From Sphaerisporangium rufum (GTDB lineage Bacteria > Actinomycetota > Actinomycetes > Streptosporangiales > Streptosporangiaceae): DNA of 64,000 nucleotides. Both the position numbers and the translations under genes were made by a program. The notes under the pieces are model-generated. The model was not told the origin of the DNA. It saw only the letters and a list, made by a program, of their open reading frames with translations, and searched no databases. The number at the start of each line of letters is the position of its first letter. Within the stretch, counting starts at the first letter, position 1. The stretch lies in assembly GCF_016863395.1 (NCBI RefSeq), contig NZ_BOOU01000034.1:51689-115688 (forward strand), read 5' to 3'. Below, in pieces: positions 10,420-17,902 of the stretch.

Positions 10420-12302
10420 TCTCTTCTCCTATCACTGCCGCCGATGTCGCGCGGGTGGACGACCGCCCGCTGTGGGTCGAGATCGTGCCCACCCCCGGCG
10501 GGGACGAGGTGTGGTGGGACGAGCCGCGCCCGGCCGAGGGCGGCCGGCGCTGCGTGGTGCGGCGCCGCCCGGACGGCAGCATGGCCGACGTGCTGCCGCC
10601 GGGCTGGAACGCCCGCAACCGGGTCGTGGAGTACGGGGGCCGCTCCTGGCGGCCGCTGCCCGGCGGCGGCCTGGTGTTCACCGAGTGGGCCGACCAGCGG
10701 CTCTACCGGGTGGACCCCGGCGACGAGGTGCCGCGGCCGCTCACCCCGCCGGGGGCCGCCCGGTACGCCGACCTGGTCGTGCACGGCGAGCAGGTGTGGT
10801 GCGTGCGCGAGACCGGCGAGGTGCGCGAGCTGGTCGCGGTGCCGCTCGGCGGCGGCCCGGCGCGGGTGGCCGTCCGGGCCCAGCACTTCGTCATGAACCC
10901 CCGCGTCTCGCCCGGCGGCCGGCAGGTCGCCTGGATCGGCTGGGACCACCCGGCCATGCCGTGGGACGGCACGGTGCTGTGCGTGGCCCCGCTCGGCGCC
11001 GACGGCACCGCCGGGCCGTACCGGGTGGTGGCGGGCGGGCCGCAGGAGGCGGTGGTCCAGGCCGAGTGGCGCGACGAGGACGCCCTGTACGCGGTGACCG
11101 ACCCAGACGGCTGGTGGAACCTGCACCTGGTCCCGCTGGACGGCGGCCCGGCGCGCAACCTGGCGCCGATGCCGCAGGAGTTCGGCGGCGCGGCGTGGAA
11201 ACCGGGTCTGACCTGGTTCGCGGTGGCCGGGGACCGGCTGGTCGCCCCGCACGGCACCGCCGGCGGCAAGCGGCTCGGCGTGCTGGACGTGGCCACCGGT
11301 GCGCTGGCCGACGTGGGCGGCGCCTACACCTACTGGGCGCCCACCATCTGCGCCGCGCCGGACGGCGGGAGCGTGGCCGCGATCGGCGGGTCACCGCTGC
11401 GGCCGTTCGAGGTGGTCCGCGTCGACCTGGCCTCCGGGCGGCAGGAGGTGCTGTCCCCCGCCCGGCCGCTGCCCGACCCCGCGGTGCTGCCGGTGCCCGA
11501 GGCGATGGTCTTCGACGGGGTGCACGCGCACGTGTACCCGCCGGCCGGCGCCGCGCCGGGGGTTCCCGCGCCGTACGTCATGTTCGTGCACGGCGGTCCC
11601 ACCGGGTCCAGCCCGATGGTGTTCGACCTGGAGATCGCCTACTTCACCAGCCGCGGGATCGGGGTGGCCGAGGTCAATTACGGCGGGTCCACCGGATACG
11701 GCCGGGCCTACCGCGAGCGGCTGCGCCACGAGTGGGGCGTGGTCGACGTGCGCGACAGCGAGACGGTCGCCCGGGGCCTGGCCGCCGCCGGGCTGGCCGA
11801 TCCGGCGCGGATCGCGATCCGCGGCGGCAGCGCCGGCGGCTGGACCGCGCTGGCCGCCCTGGTGCACGGCGACGCCTTCCGCGGCGCGGTGGCGCACTAC
11901 GCGATCACCGACCCGGAGGGCTGGGCCCGGGAGACCCACGACTTCGAGTCCCGCTACCTGGACGGCCTGATCGGGCCGCTGCCCGAGACGCGGCGGCGTT
12001 ACCTGGACCGCTCCCCCACCCTGCACGCGGCCCGGGCCTCGGGGCCGGCGCTGCTAATGCACGGCCTGGAGGACGTCATCGTCGACCCCGGGCAGGCCGA
12101 GCGGTTCGTCGCCGCGCTGGACCGCGCCGGCAGGCCGTGGGCGTATTTGACCTTTCCCGGGGAACAGCACGGGTGGCGCAGGCAGGAGACGATGGTCGCG
12201 GCGCTGGAGGCCGAGCTCGCGTTCTACGGGCTGATCTTCGGGTTCGCCACCCCGGAGGTGCCGGCGCTGACGCTGAACGGAACTGGGAAAGGACTTACGT
12301 GA
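10416..12302 (+). CDS. S9 family serine peptidase (prolyl oligopeptidase-like)
   Basis: A 628-residue protein with an N-terminal beta-propeller of about 360 residues and a C-terminal alpha/beta hydrolase. It shows the oxyanion region FVHGGPTGSSP, the YGGSTGYGRAYRERL motif common to S9C acylaminoacyl/dipeptidyl peptidases, nucleophile Ser in GGSAGG near residue 472, Asp in LEDVIVDPGQ near 552 and His in GEQHGW near 585. It would cleave short peptides in the cytoplasm; no export signal is present. The start is GTG 10416 overlapping the previous stop; its own stop overlaps the next GTG. Three peptidases of different clans in one operon suggest a peptide salvage chain. Confidence 0.92.
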   Translation: MISSPITAADVARVDDRPLWVEIVPTPGGDEVWWDEPRPAEGGRRCVVRRRPDGSMADVLPPGWNARNRVVEYGGRSWRPLPGGGLVFTEWADQRLYRVDPGDEVPRPLTPPGAARYADLVVHGEQVWCVRETGEVRELVAVPLGGGPARVAVRAQHFVMNPRVSPGGRQVAWIGWDHPAMPWDGTVLCVAPLGADGTAGPYRVVAGGPQEAVVQAEWRDEDALYAVTDPDGWWNLHLVPLDGGPARNLAPMPQEFGGAAWKPGLTWFAVAGDRLVAPHGTAGGKRLGVLDVATGALADVGGAYTYWAPTICAAPDGGSVAAIGGSPLRPFEVVRVDLASGRQEVLSPARPLPDPAVLPVPEAMVFDGVHAHVYPPAGAAPGVPAPYVMFVHGGPTGSSPMVFDLEIAYFTSRGIGVAEVNYGGSTGYGRAYRERLRHEWGVVDVRDSETVARGLAAAGLADPARIAIRGGSAGGWTALAALVHGDAFRGAVAHYAITDPEGWARETHDFESRYLDGLIGPLPETRRRYLDRSPTLHAARASGPALLMHGLEDVIVDPGQAERFVAALDRAGRPWAYLTFPGEQHGWRRQETMVAALEAELAFYGLIFGFATPEVPALTLNGTGKGLT

Positions 12303-13618
12303 CCGAGGTCGCCGGCATCTGCTCGGACCTGCTCAGGATCGACACGACCAACGACGGGACGCCCGGCGGCTCGGGCGAGCGGGTGGCCGCCGAGCACGTC
12401 GCCGGGCTGCTGGCGGAGGCGGGCGTGGAGCCGGTGGTCTTCGAGTCGGCGCCGCGCCGCACCAGCGTGGTGGCCCGGATCCCCGGGGACTCCCCCGAGG
12501 CGCTGCTGGTGCACGGCCACCTGGACGTGGTGCCCGCCGACCCGGCGGAATGGCGGACGCACCCGTTCTCCGGGGAGGTCGAGGACGGCTGCGTGCACGG
12601 CCGCGGCGCGGTGGACATGAAGGGCTCGCTGGCGATGACGCTGGCGCTGGTGCGCGACTGGGCGCGGCGTGGGGTGCGTCCCCGGCGTGACCTGGTGCTG
12701 GCGTTCCTCGCCGACGAGGAGGCCACCGGCGAGTACGGCGCGGGGTACGCCGTCACCCGGCACCGCGAGCTGTTCGAGGGGTGCACCGAGGCCATCAGCG
12801 AGTCGGGCGGCTTCAGCGTGCCGGCCCCGGCGCCGGAGGGCGGCGAGCTGCGCGTCTACCCGGTGGCGGTGGGCGAGCGCGGCACCGCGTGGATGAAGGT
12901 CACCGCGCGCGGCGTGCCCGGGCACGGCTCCAAGCCGCCGGTGGACAACCCGGTGGCCGAGCTGTGCCGGGCGCTGGCCCGGCTGGCCGGCCACCGCTGG
13001 CCGGTGCGTCTCACCCCGGGGGTGGCCGCGCTGATCGACGGGCTGGGCCGGGCGCTCGGCACGTCGATCGACCTGGACCGGCTGGACGAGGAGGCGGTGC
13101 GCCTGGGGCGGGCCGGCGCGCTGTTCAAGGGGGTGATCCGCAACTCGGCCAATCCGACGATGCTGTCGGCGGGCTACAAGGTCAACGTGATCCCCGGCAC
13201 CGCGGAGGCGCACGTGGACGGGCGCTTCCTGCCGGGGCTGCGCGAGGAGTTCCTCCAGACGGTGGACCGGCTCCTCGGCCCGAAGATCACCCGGGAGTTC
13301 GTCAGCTTCGACGACGCCATCGCCGCTCCGGCCGGCGGGCTGTTCGGCGAGCTGTGCGACGCGCTGCGCGCCGAGGACCCGGCCGGGCGCCCGGTGCCGT
13401 ACGTGATGACCGGCGGCACCGACGCCAAGGCGTTCGCCCGGATCGGCATCCGCGGGTACGGCTTCGCGCCGCTTATGCTGAATCCCGGCCTCGACTATTT
13501 CGGCATGTTCCACGGCGTGGACGAGCGGGTGCCGGTGGCCGGCCTGGAGTTCGGCGTGCGGGTGCTGGACCGGCTGCTCGCCGCCCCGGCGGCCCCGGCC
13601 GCGCCGGTCTCGGCGTGA
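12299..13618 (+). CDS. M20/M25/M40 family metallopeptidase (ArgE/DapE/CPG2-like)
   Basis: The 439-residue protein has the M20 zinc motifs: His and catalytic Asp in VHGHLDVVPA, bridging Asp in GRGAVDMKG, the catalytic Glu in DEEATGEYG, and a late zinc His in FHGVDERVPV. A dimerisation lid domain lies between residues ~190 and 310. Family members hydrolyse N-acyl amino acids or remove C-terminal residues from dipeptides. The GTG at 12299 follows GGGAAAGGAC and overlaps the S9 peptidase stop, so translation is coupled. It ends the operon before a strong bidirectional terminator. Confidence 0.92.
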   Translation: MTEVAGICSDLLRIDTTNDGTPGGSGERVAAEHVAGLLAEAGVEPVVFESAPRRTSVVARIPGDSPEALLVHGHLDVVPADPAEWRTHPFSGEVEDGCVHGRGAVDMKGSLAMTLALVRDWARRGVRPRRDLVLAFLADEEATGEYGAGYAVTRHRELFEGCTEAISESGGFSVPAPAPEGGELRVYPVAVGERGTAWMKVTARGVPGHGSKPPVDNPVAELCRALARLAGHRWPVRLTPGVAALIDGLGRALGTSIDLDRLDEEAVRLGRAGALFKGVIRNSANPTMLSAGYKVNVIPGTAEAHVDGRFLPGLREEFLQTVDRLLGPKITREFVSFDDAIAAPAGGLFGELCDALRAEDPAGRPVPYVMTGGTDAKAFARIGIRGYGFAPLMLNPGLDYFGMFHGVDERVPVAGLEFGVRVLDRLLAAPAAPAAPVSA

Positions 13619-13620
13619 CG

Positions 13621-13647
13621 GCGCCGGCGGGCCAGGCCCGCCGGCGC
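13621..13647. terminator. 12-bp perfect hairpin between convergent genes
   Basis: GCGCCGGCGGGC (13621-13632) pairs exactly with 13636-13647 around a three-base loop. It sits between the M20 stop (+) and the fasciclin stop (-), so it can serve both strands. Confidence 0.75.
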
Positions 13648-13661
13648 GCGCCCGCCGCCCG

Positions 13662-14279
13662 TCACTGCCCGGGCTTGAGGACGCCGTCGATGATGTACAC
13701 GGTGGCGTCGCGGGTCTGGATGTTCCCGCACACCACCTTGGCGTCCTTGACCTGGTAGGTGTCGTCGGACTTGGTGACGGTGAGCTTGCCGCCCTCCAGG
13801 GTGGTCAGGTCGCCCTTCTCCAGGTCGGCCGGGGCCTTGCGGCCCTGCACGACGTGGTAGGCGAGCACCCGGGTGAGGTCGCCCTTGTTCTGCAGGAGCT
13901 TGTCGAGCTGGTCCTTGGGCACCTTGGCGAACGCCTGGTTGTTCGGCGCGAACAGGGTGATGTCCTTGGCGGCGTCGATCTTGTCGCCCAGGCCGGCCTT
14001 CTTGATGGCCTCGCCCAGCGTGGACAGGTCGGGGATGTGCGAGACGGCGGCGGTCAGCGGCTCGTTCGCCAGCTGGGCGGGGCTGCCCGGCCCGGACTGC
14101 GGCAGCGAGGCGCAGCCGGGGCCGACCGGGGAGGAGGCGGGCATGGGAGTGGGCGATTCGGTGCGGGCCGCGGCGGGCACCGCGGCGCCGGTGCCGTCGG
14201 TCGCGCCGGCCCCGGCTTGATAGGCGACCGCGAACGACAGGGCCGCGGCGATCGGCAGGGCGAGAAGACGATGATTCAT
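13662..14279 (-). CDS. Secreted fasciclin (FAS1)-domain protein
   Basis: The 205-residue protein starts at an ATG at 14279 placed behind AAGG; a more distal ATG would add 20 residues before the signal peptide. An N-terminal hydrophobic segment (LLALPIAAALSFAVAY) is a signal peptide or anchor. After an Ala/Pro/Thr linker, residues ~85-205 form one FAS1 domain with the H1 motif DITLFAPNNQAF and H2 motif YIIDGVLKP, plus YHVV. FAS1 domains mediate adhesion or protein-protein contacts at the cell surface. Two cysteines flank the domain. No operon partner is evident. Confidence 0.92.
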   Translation of the reverse strand: MNHRLLALPIAAALSFAVAYQAGAGATDGTGAAVPAAARTESPTPMPASSPVGPGCASLPQSGPGSPAQLANEPLTAAVSHIPDLSTLGEAIKKAGLGDKIDAAKDITLFAPNNQAFAKVPKDQLDKLLQNKGDLTRVLAYHVVQGRKAPADLEKGDLTTLEGGKLTVTKSDDTYQVKDAKVVCGNIQTRDATVYIIDGVLKPGQ

Positions 14280-14418
14280 CCTTATCCCCTTTTGCGGTTG
14301 TGCGGCGACCCTCTCATTATCGCGGAGCACACCGGACATATCCCCATATGGAAGGACGTAAGCGACAAAGCATCACTAATATCGATTATCGGCTGGAGAG
14401 CGGCCGCCGGGACCGGCG

Positions 14419-15234
14419 TCAGAACCGGTAGTCCAGGATCCGCCCGACCCGGCGCAGGAAGTAGACGCGATTCACCACCGCCAGCGCGGCGCGGTAGCCG
14501 GCCGGGAACCGCGCGACGTCCGGCAGCTCGGAATAGAAGATCTGCCGGACCAGGCGGAACCGCGGGTCGGCGGCGGTGATCTCGGCCGGGTCGGTCAGGC
14601 CCCACCGCATGGTGGCCCCGGTGACCCGGATCTGCGGCTGCAGCCGGGAGAGCTTCACCGCCGCCCGGCTGATCGCGTCGAACACGAACTCCCCGGAGCC
14701 GGACCGGCCGGCGATCACCCCGAGCACCTCCCGCACCTGCGCCGCGGTCAGGTACATCATCAGCCCTTCGGCGACGGCCAGCAGCGGCCGGTCGCCGGGC
14801 ACCAGGGCCGCCCAGCCCGGGTCGGTGGCGGGCAGGCCGATCATCGTGTAGCCGGCGCGCGGCGGGAACAGCCGACGGCGCAGCTCGATCACGTCGGGAT
14901 AGTCGACGTCGAACCACCGCACGCCCGGCGGCGGGTCCAGCCGGTGGACCCGGGTGTCCAGCCCGCAGGCGAGATGGACCACGGTCGCGCCGGGCAGCGC
15001 GGCGAGCCGCTCGGCGGTGAGGACGTCGAAGGCCCGGGCGCGGATGGCCACCGCCAGCGCGTCGACCGGGCGCATCCGCAGCCGGTGGAAGTCGTAGTCG
15101 ATGCGCTCGACCGCCCGCTCGGCCAGCGGGTCGCGCAGCACCGTCCCACCGGCCCGGCTGTGCGCGGCCCGGCCGTACAGGGTGGCGAGAAGGGTCTCCT
15201 TCTCCCGGGTGAACTCCACCTTCTCACCGGCCAC
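14419..15234 (-). CDS. Class I SAM-dependent methyltransferase of the LCM (leucine carboxyl methyltransferase) family
   Basis: This 271-residue protein has the SAM-binding motif VVHLACGLDTRVHRLD near residues 84-99, an acidic VRWFDVDYPDVIELRR segment, and AVAEGLMMYLTAAQVREVL, all hallmarks of the LCM/Omt family seen in actinomycete O-methyltransferases of secondary metabolism. The substrate is unknown. The start is taken as GTG 15234; an upstream in-frame start at 15242 is possible only in another frame. It is divergent from a small gene pair and separated from the fasciclin gene by 139 bases. Confidence 0.88.
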   Translation of the reverse strand: MAGEKVEFTREKETLLATLYGRAAHSRAGGTVLRDPLAERAVERIDYDFHRLRMRPVDALAVAIRARAFDVLTAERLAALPGATVVHLACGLDTRVHRLDPPPGVRWFDVDYPDVIELRRRLFPPRAGYTMIGLPATDPGWAALVPGDRPLLAVAEGLMMYLTAAQVREVLGVIAGRSGSGEFVFDAISRAAVKLSRLQPQIRVTGATMRWGLTDPAEITAADPRFRLVRQIFYSELPDVARFPAGYRAALAVVNRVYFLRRVGRILDYRF

Positions 15235-15404
15235 CCCTTCAATCTAGACCCGCGACCGCCGGCCGCCCGCCCGGCCCGCCGGGGCGGGCGCCCCCGGTCC
15301 CACCTGGCCGGATGTGGCCGCGAACGTCGGCGACCGCGGCCTTTACACCCGCTTGCCGGTGACCGTAGGTTGTCAGCCAGTCACGTTAAGTGGAGGTGAG
15401 TCAC

Positions 15405-15617
15405 ATGCCCGACAACGGCACCGAACGACTGCCCGATCCCCGGGTGGCGTTCGCCGGGGTGCGAACGGCCGACACCGGCGAGTCCGACGACCGGCCCGGC
15501 ACGGTGGACCAGGCCGTCGTGGTCGCGGGAGAGGGCGAATACCTGCCCCCGATGGCCGATCGCTCCCCCGACGCCAGGCCGCTCGCCCAGCGCTTCACCG
15601 AGCCGGAGGAGGACTGA
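15405..15617 (+). CDS. Small hypothetical acidic protein
   Basis: A 70-residue protein whose ATG at 15405 has an optimal ribosome binding site, GGAGGTG, six bases upstream, which rules out the in-frame start at 15390. It is hydrophilic, rich in Asp, Glu and Pro, probably disordered, with no membrane segment, cysteine or known motif. Six bases separate it from the DUF1036 gene, so the two are probably co-transcribed and may be functionally linked. Function unknown. Confidence 0.65.
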   Translation: MPDNGTERLPDPRVAFAGVRTADTGESDDRPGTVDQAVVVAGEGEYLPPMADRSPDARPLAQRFTEPEED

Positions 15618-15623
15618 CCCGCC

Positions 15624-15968
15624 ATGGAGTTGCACTTCCGTAACCGCTACACCTCCAGGGTGTGGGTCGCGATCATGTTCTACAGCCCGGACACCTGCCG
15701 CGACTACGGCCAGTGGGGCACCCGCGGCTGGTGGGCCATCGACCCCGGCGGCGAGGCCTTCGTGCTCAACACGAGCAACCGCTACGCCGCCTACTACGCC
15801 GAGGCGGCCAACGGGGCCGTCTGGTCCGGCCCCTACGGGCCGATGTACGTCTACCAGAACGCCTTCGACTCCTGCCTGAACATCGGCAGCACCGCGGCCC
15901 GGCGGGTCGGCACCCGCCTGGTCGACATGAACGGCTACTCCACCTACTACGTGAACCTCGTGGCCTGA
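15624..15968 (+). CDS. DUF1036 domain protein
   Basis: The 114-residue protein opens with LHFRNRYTSRVWVAIMFYSPDTC and is rich in aromatic residues and Trp (GTRGWWAIDPGGEAFVL). I recognise this as DUF1036, a small beta-sandwich of unknown function found singly or in larger proteins of actinomycetes and proteobacteria. Two cysteines (DTCRDY and DSCLNIGS) could form a disulphide. There is no signal peptide. It is the second gene of a two-gene unit and is followed at once by an imperfect hairpin. Confidence 0.75.
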   Translation: MELHFRNRYTSRVWVAIMFYSPDTCRDYGQWGTRGWWAIDPGGEAFVLNTSNRYAAYYAEAANGAVWSGPYGPMYVYQNAFDSCLNIGSTAARRVGTRLVDMNGYSTYYVNLVA

Positions 15969-15970
15969 CG

Positions 15971-16003
15971 CCGCGCGGCCGCCCCCGCCCGGCGGCCCCG
16001 CGG
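15971..16003. terminator. Imperfect 13-bp hairpin between convergent genes
   Basis: CCGCGCGGCCGCC at 15971-15983 pairs with 15991-16003 with one mismatch across a seven-base loop, between the DUF1036 stop (+) and the permease stop (-). Confidence 0.55.
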
Positions 16004-16004
16004 G

Positions 16005-16913
16005 TCAGCGCAGCCGGGGGTCCAGCGCGTCGCGCACCACGTCCCCGAGCATCAGGAAGCTGAGCACCGTCGCGGTGAGGAACATCGCCGGGAAGACCAG
16101 CAGGTGCGGATGCTCGGCGAAGAACGACTGCGCCACGTTGAGCTGCAGCCCCCAGGAGACGTCCGGATACTGCAGGCCGACCCCCAGGTAGTCCAGGGTG
16201 GCCTCGCCGGAGATGACGTTGCCGACGTTCAGCATCGCGACCACGAAGACCGGCGCGATCGCGTTCGGCAGGATGTGCTTGACCATGATCCGCAGGTCGC
16301 TCGCGCCGAGCGCCCGGGCCGCCTGCACGTAGTCGGTGTCGCGCACCGCGATCACCTGGCCGCGCATCAGCCGGGTCATCGTCGTCCAGCCCAGCAGCAC
16401 CAGCACCGCGGTCATCGCCCAGATGCCGTGCCCGGGGAAGGCGACCAGCACCACGGTGGCCCCGAGCACGAACGGGATGCCGAAGAACACGTCGGTCAGC
16501 CGGGAGATCAGCGCGTCCAGCACGCCGCCGTAGTAGCCGCCGAGCAGGCCGAGCACGATCGCGATGAGCAGCGCGAAGACCGTCACCGCCACGCCGATGA
16601 GCACCGAGGGGCGGGTGCCGTGCACGATCTGCGACCAGTAGTCGCAGCCCTGCAGGTCGTAGCCGAAGACGGCGCCCGGGCCGGGTCCCTTCTTGGACAT
16701 CCGCAGGACGCATCCCTCGTTCGGCCCGAATCCGGCGAACAACGACGGGACGGCGGCCATCGCGCAGGCGACCGCCAGGATGGCCACCGAGATCCAGAAG
16801 ATCACCCGGCGTCGCAGGTCCAGCCAGGCGTCGTGCCACAGCGAGCCGCGGCGGTCCCGCGGCGGCCGCGGGCCCGGAGCGGCGGCCTCCACCGAGGCCT
16901 TGAGGTCAACCAC
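16005..16913 (-). CDS. Peptide/nickel-type ABC transporter permease, DppC/OppC-like
   Basis: The 302-residue inner-membrane protein has an N-terminal extended cytoplasmic segment (LWHDAWLDLRRRVIFW), a first membrane helix, a periplasmic loop of about 60 residues, then five helices and the EAA loop (QAARALGASDLRIMVKHILPNA), the contact for the ATPase. This is the standard DppC/OppC architecture. The GTG start overlaps the stop of the DppB-like gene by eight bases. It is the last gene of the transporter operon; no ATPase gene follows. Confidence 0.93.
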   Translation of the reverse strand: MVDLKASVEAAAPGPRPPRDRRGSLWHDAWLDLRRRVIFWISVAILAVACAMAAVPSLFAGFGPNEGCVLRMSKKGPGPGAVFGYDLQGCDYWSQIVHGTRPSVLIGVAVTVFALLIAIVLGLLGGYYGGVLDALISRLTDVFFGIPFVLGATVVLVAFPGHGIWAMTAVLVLLGWTTMTRLMRGQVIAVRDTDYVQAARALGASDLRIMVKHILPNAIAPVFVVAMLNVGNVISGEATLDYLGVGLQYPDVSWGLQLNVAQSFFAEHPHLLVFPAMFLTATVLSFLMLGDVVRDALDPRLR

Positions 16914-17832
16914 GGCGGATCCTCGGGTCGAGCACGCCGTACAGCAGGTCGACGAGCAGGTTGGCCACGATGAAGATCATTACGAGCAGGGTGGTGACGC
17001 CGACCACGACCGGCCCCTCCTGCAGCTGGATGGACTGGAAGACCTGCTGGCCGACGCCCGGGAGGTTGAAGATGCCCTCGGTGACGACCGCGCCGGCCAT
17101 CAGGTTGCCGAAGTCGACGCCGAGGTAGGTCACCACCGGGATCAGCGAGTTGCGCAGCGCGTGCCGGCCCACCACCCGGGTTCGCCGCAGCCCCTTGGCC
17201 GTCGCGGTGCGCACGTAGTCGGCGCGCAGGTTCTCCACCACGCTGGTGCGGGTCAGCCGGGCCACGTAGGCCAGGCCGAACGACCCGAGCACCATGCCCG
17301 GCAGCAGGTAGCTGCCGGGCCAGCCCTCGTCGGTGCCGGCCGTCGGGAACAGCCCGAGGTTCAGTCCGAGCACGATCTGCGCGGTGTACCCGACGACGAA
17401 CACCGGGACGGCGATGACGAACGTGGTGCCGGCCAGCACCAGGGTGTCGGCGAGCCGGCCGCGGCGCAGGCCGGCCAGCACGCCGAAGCCGATCCCGACC
17501 ACCAGCTCGAACACCCAGGCGGTGGCGCCGAGCTGGGCGGTGACCGCCCACCGATCGGCCAGCAGCTCGCCGACCGGCTGCCCGGTGAAGGTCTCGCCGA
17601 GGTCGCCGCGCAGGAACACCCCGGCCATGTACAGGCCGTACTGCACCAGCAGCGGCTCGTCCAGGTGGTAGTGCCGGCGCAGCTCGGCCAGCACGTTGTC
17701 CGGCAGCGGCTTGTCCCCGGCGAGCGCGAGGATCGGGTCGCCGGGCAGCGCCCACACCATCACGTAGATCAGGAAGGTGGTGGCCACGAAGACCGGCACC
17801 GCCTGCAGCAGGCGCTGGACGGTGTACCTCAC
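16906..17832 (-). CDS. Peptide/nickel-type ABC transporter permease, DppB/OppB-like
   Basis: A 308-residue permease starting MRYTVQRLLQAVPVFV from a GTG at 17832; the frame is open 14 codons further but without support. It has six membrane helices, the ALPGDPI motif in the first periplasmic loop and an EAA loop near YVRTATAKGLRRTRVVGRHALRNSL. It pairs with the downstream DppC-like subunit to form the channel for a peptide or similar substrate delivered by the lipoprotein encoded upstream. Confidence 0.92.
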   Translation of the reverse strand: MRYTVQRLLQAVPVFVATTFLIYVMVWALPGDPILALAGDKPLPDNVLAELRRHYHLDEPLLVQYGLYMAGVFLRGDLGETFTGQPVGELLADRWAVTAQLGATAWVFELVVGIGFGVLAGLRRGRLADTLVLAGTTFVIAVPVFVVGYTAQIVLGLNLGLFPTAGTDEGWPGSYLLPGMVLGSFGLAYVARLTRTSVVENLRADYVRTATAKGLRRTRVVGRHALRNSLIPVVTYLGVDFGNLMAGAVVTEGIFNLPGVGQQVFQSIQLQEGPVVVGVTTLLVMIFIVANLLVDLLYGVLDPRIRRG

Positions 17833-17902
17833 GACCGCCCCCGGCCGCGGGGGGACCCCGGGTCCGCGCGCCAAGGCCCCATCGCGTGCATCCTCACATG
17901 CC

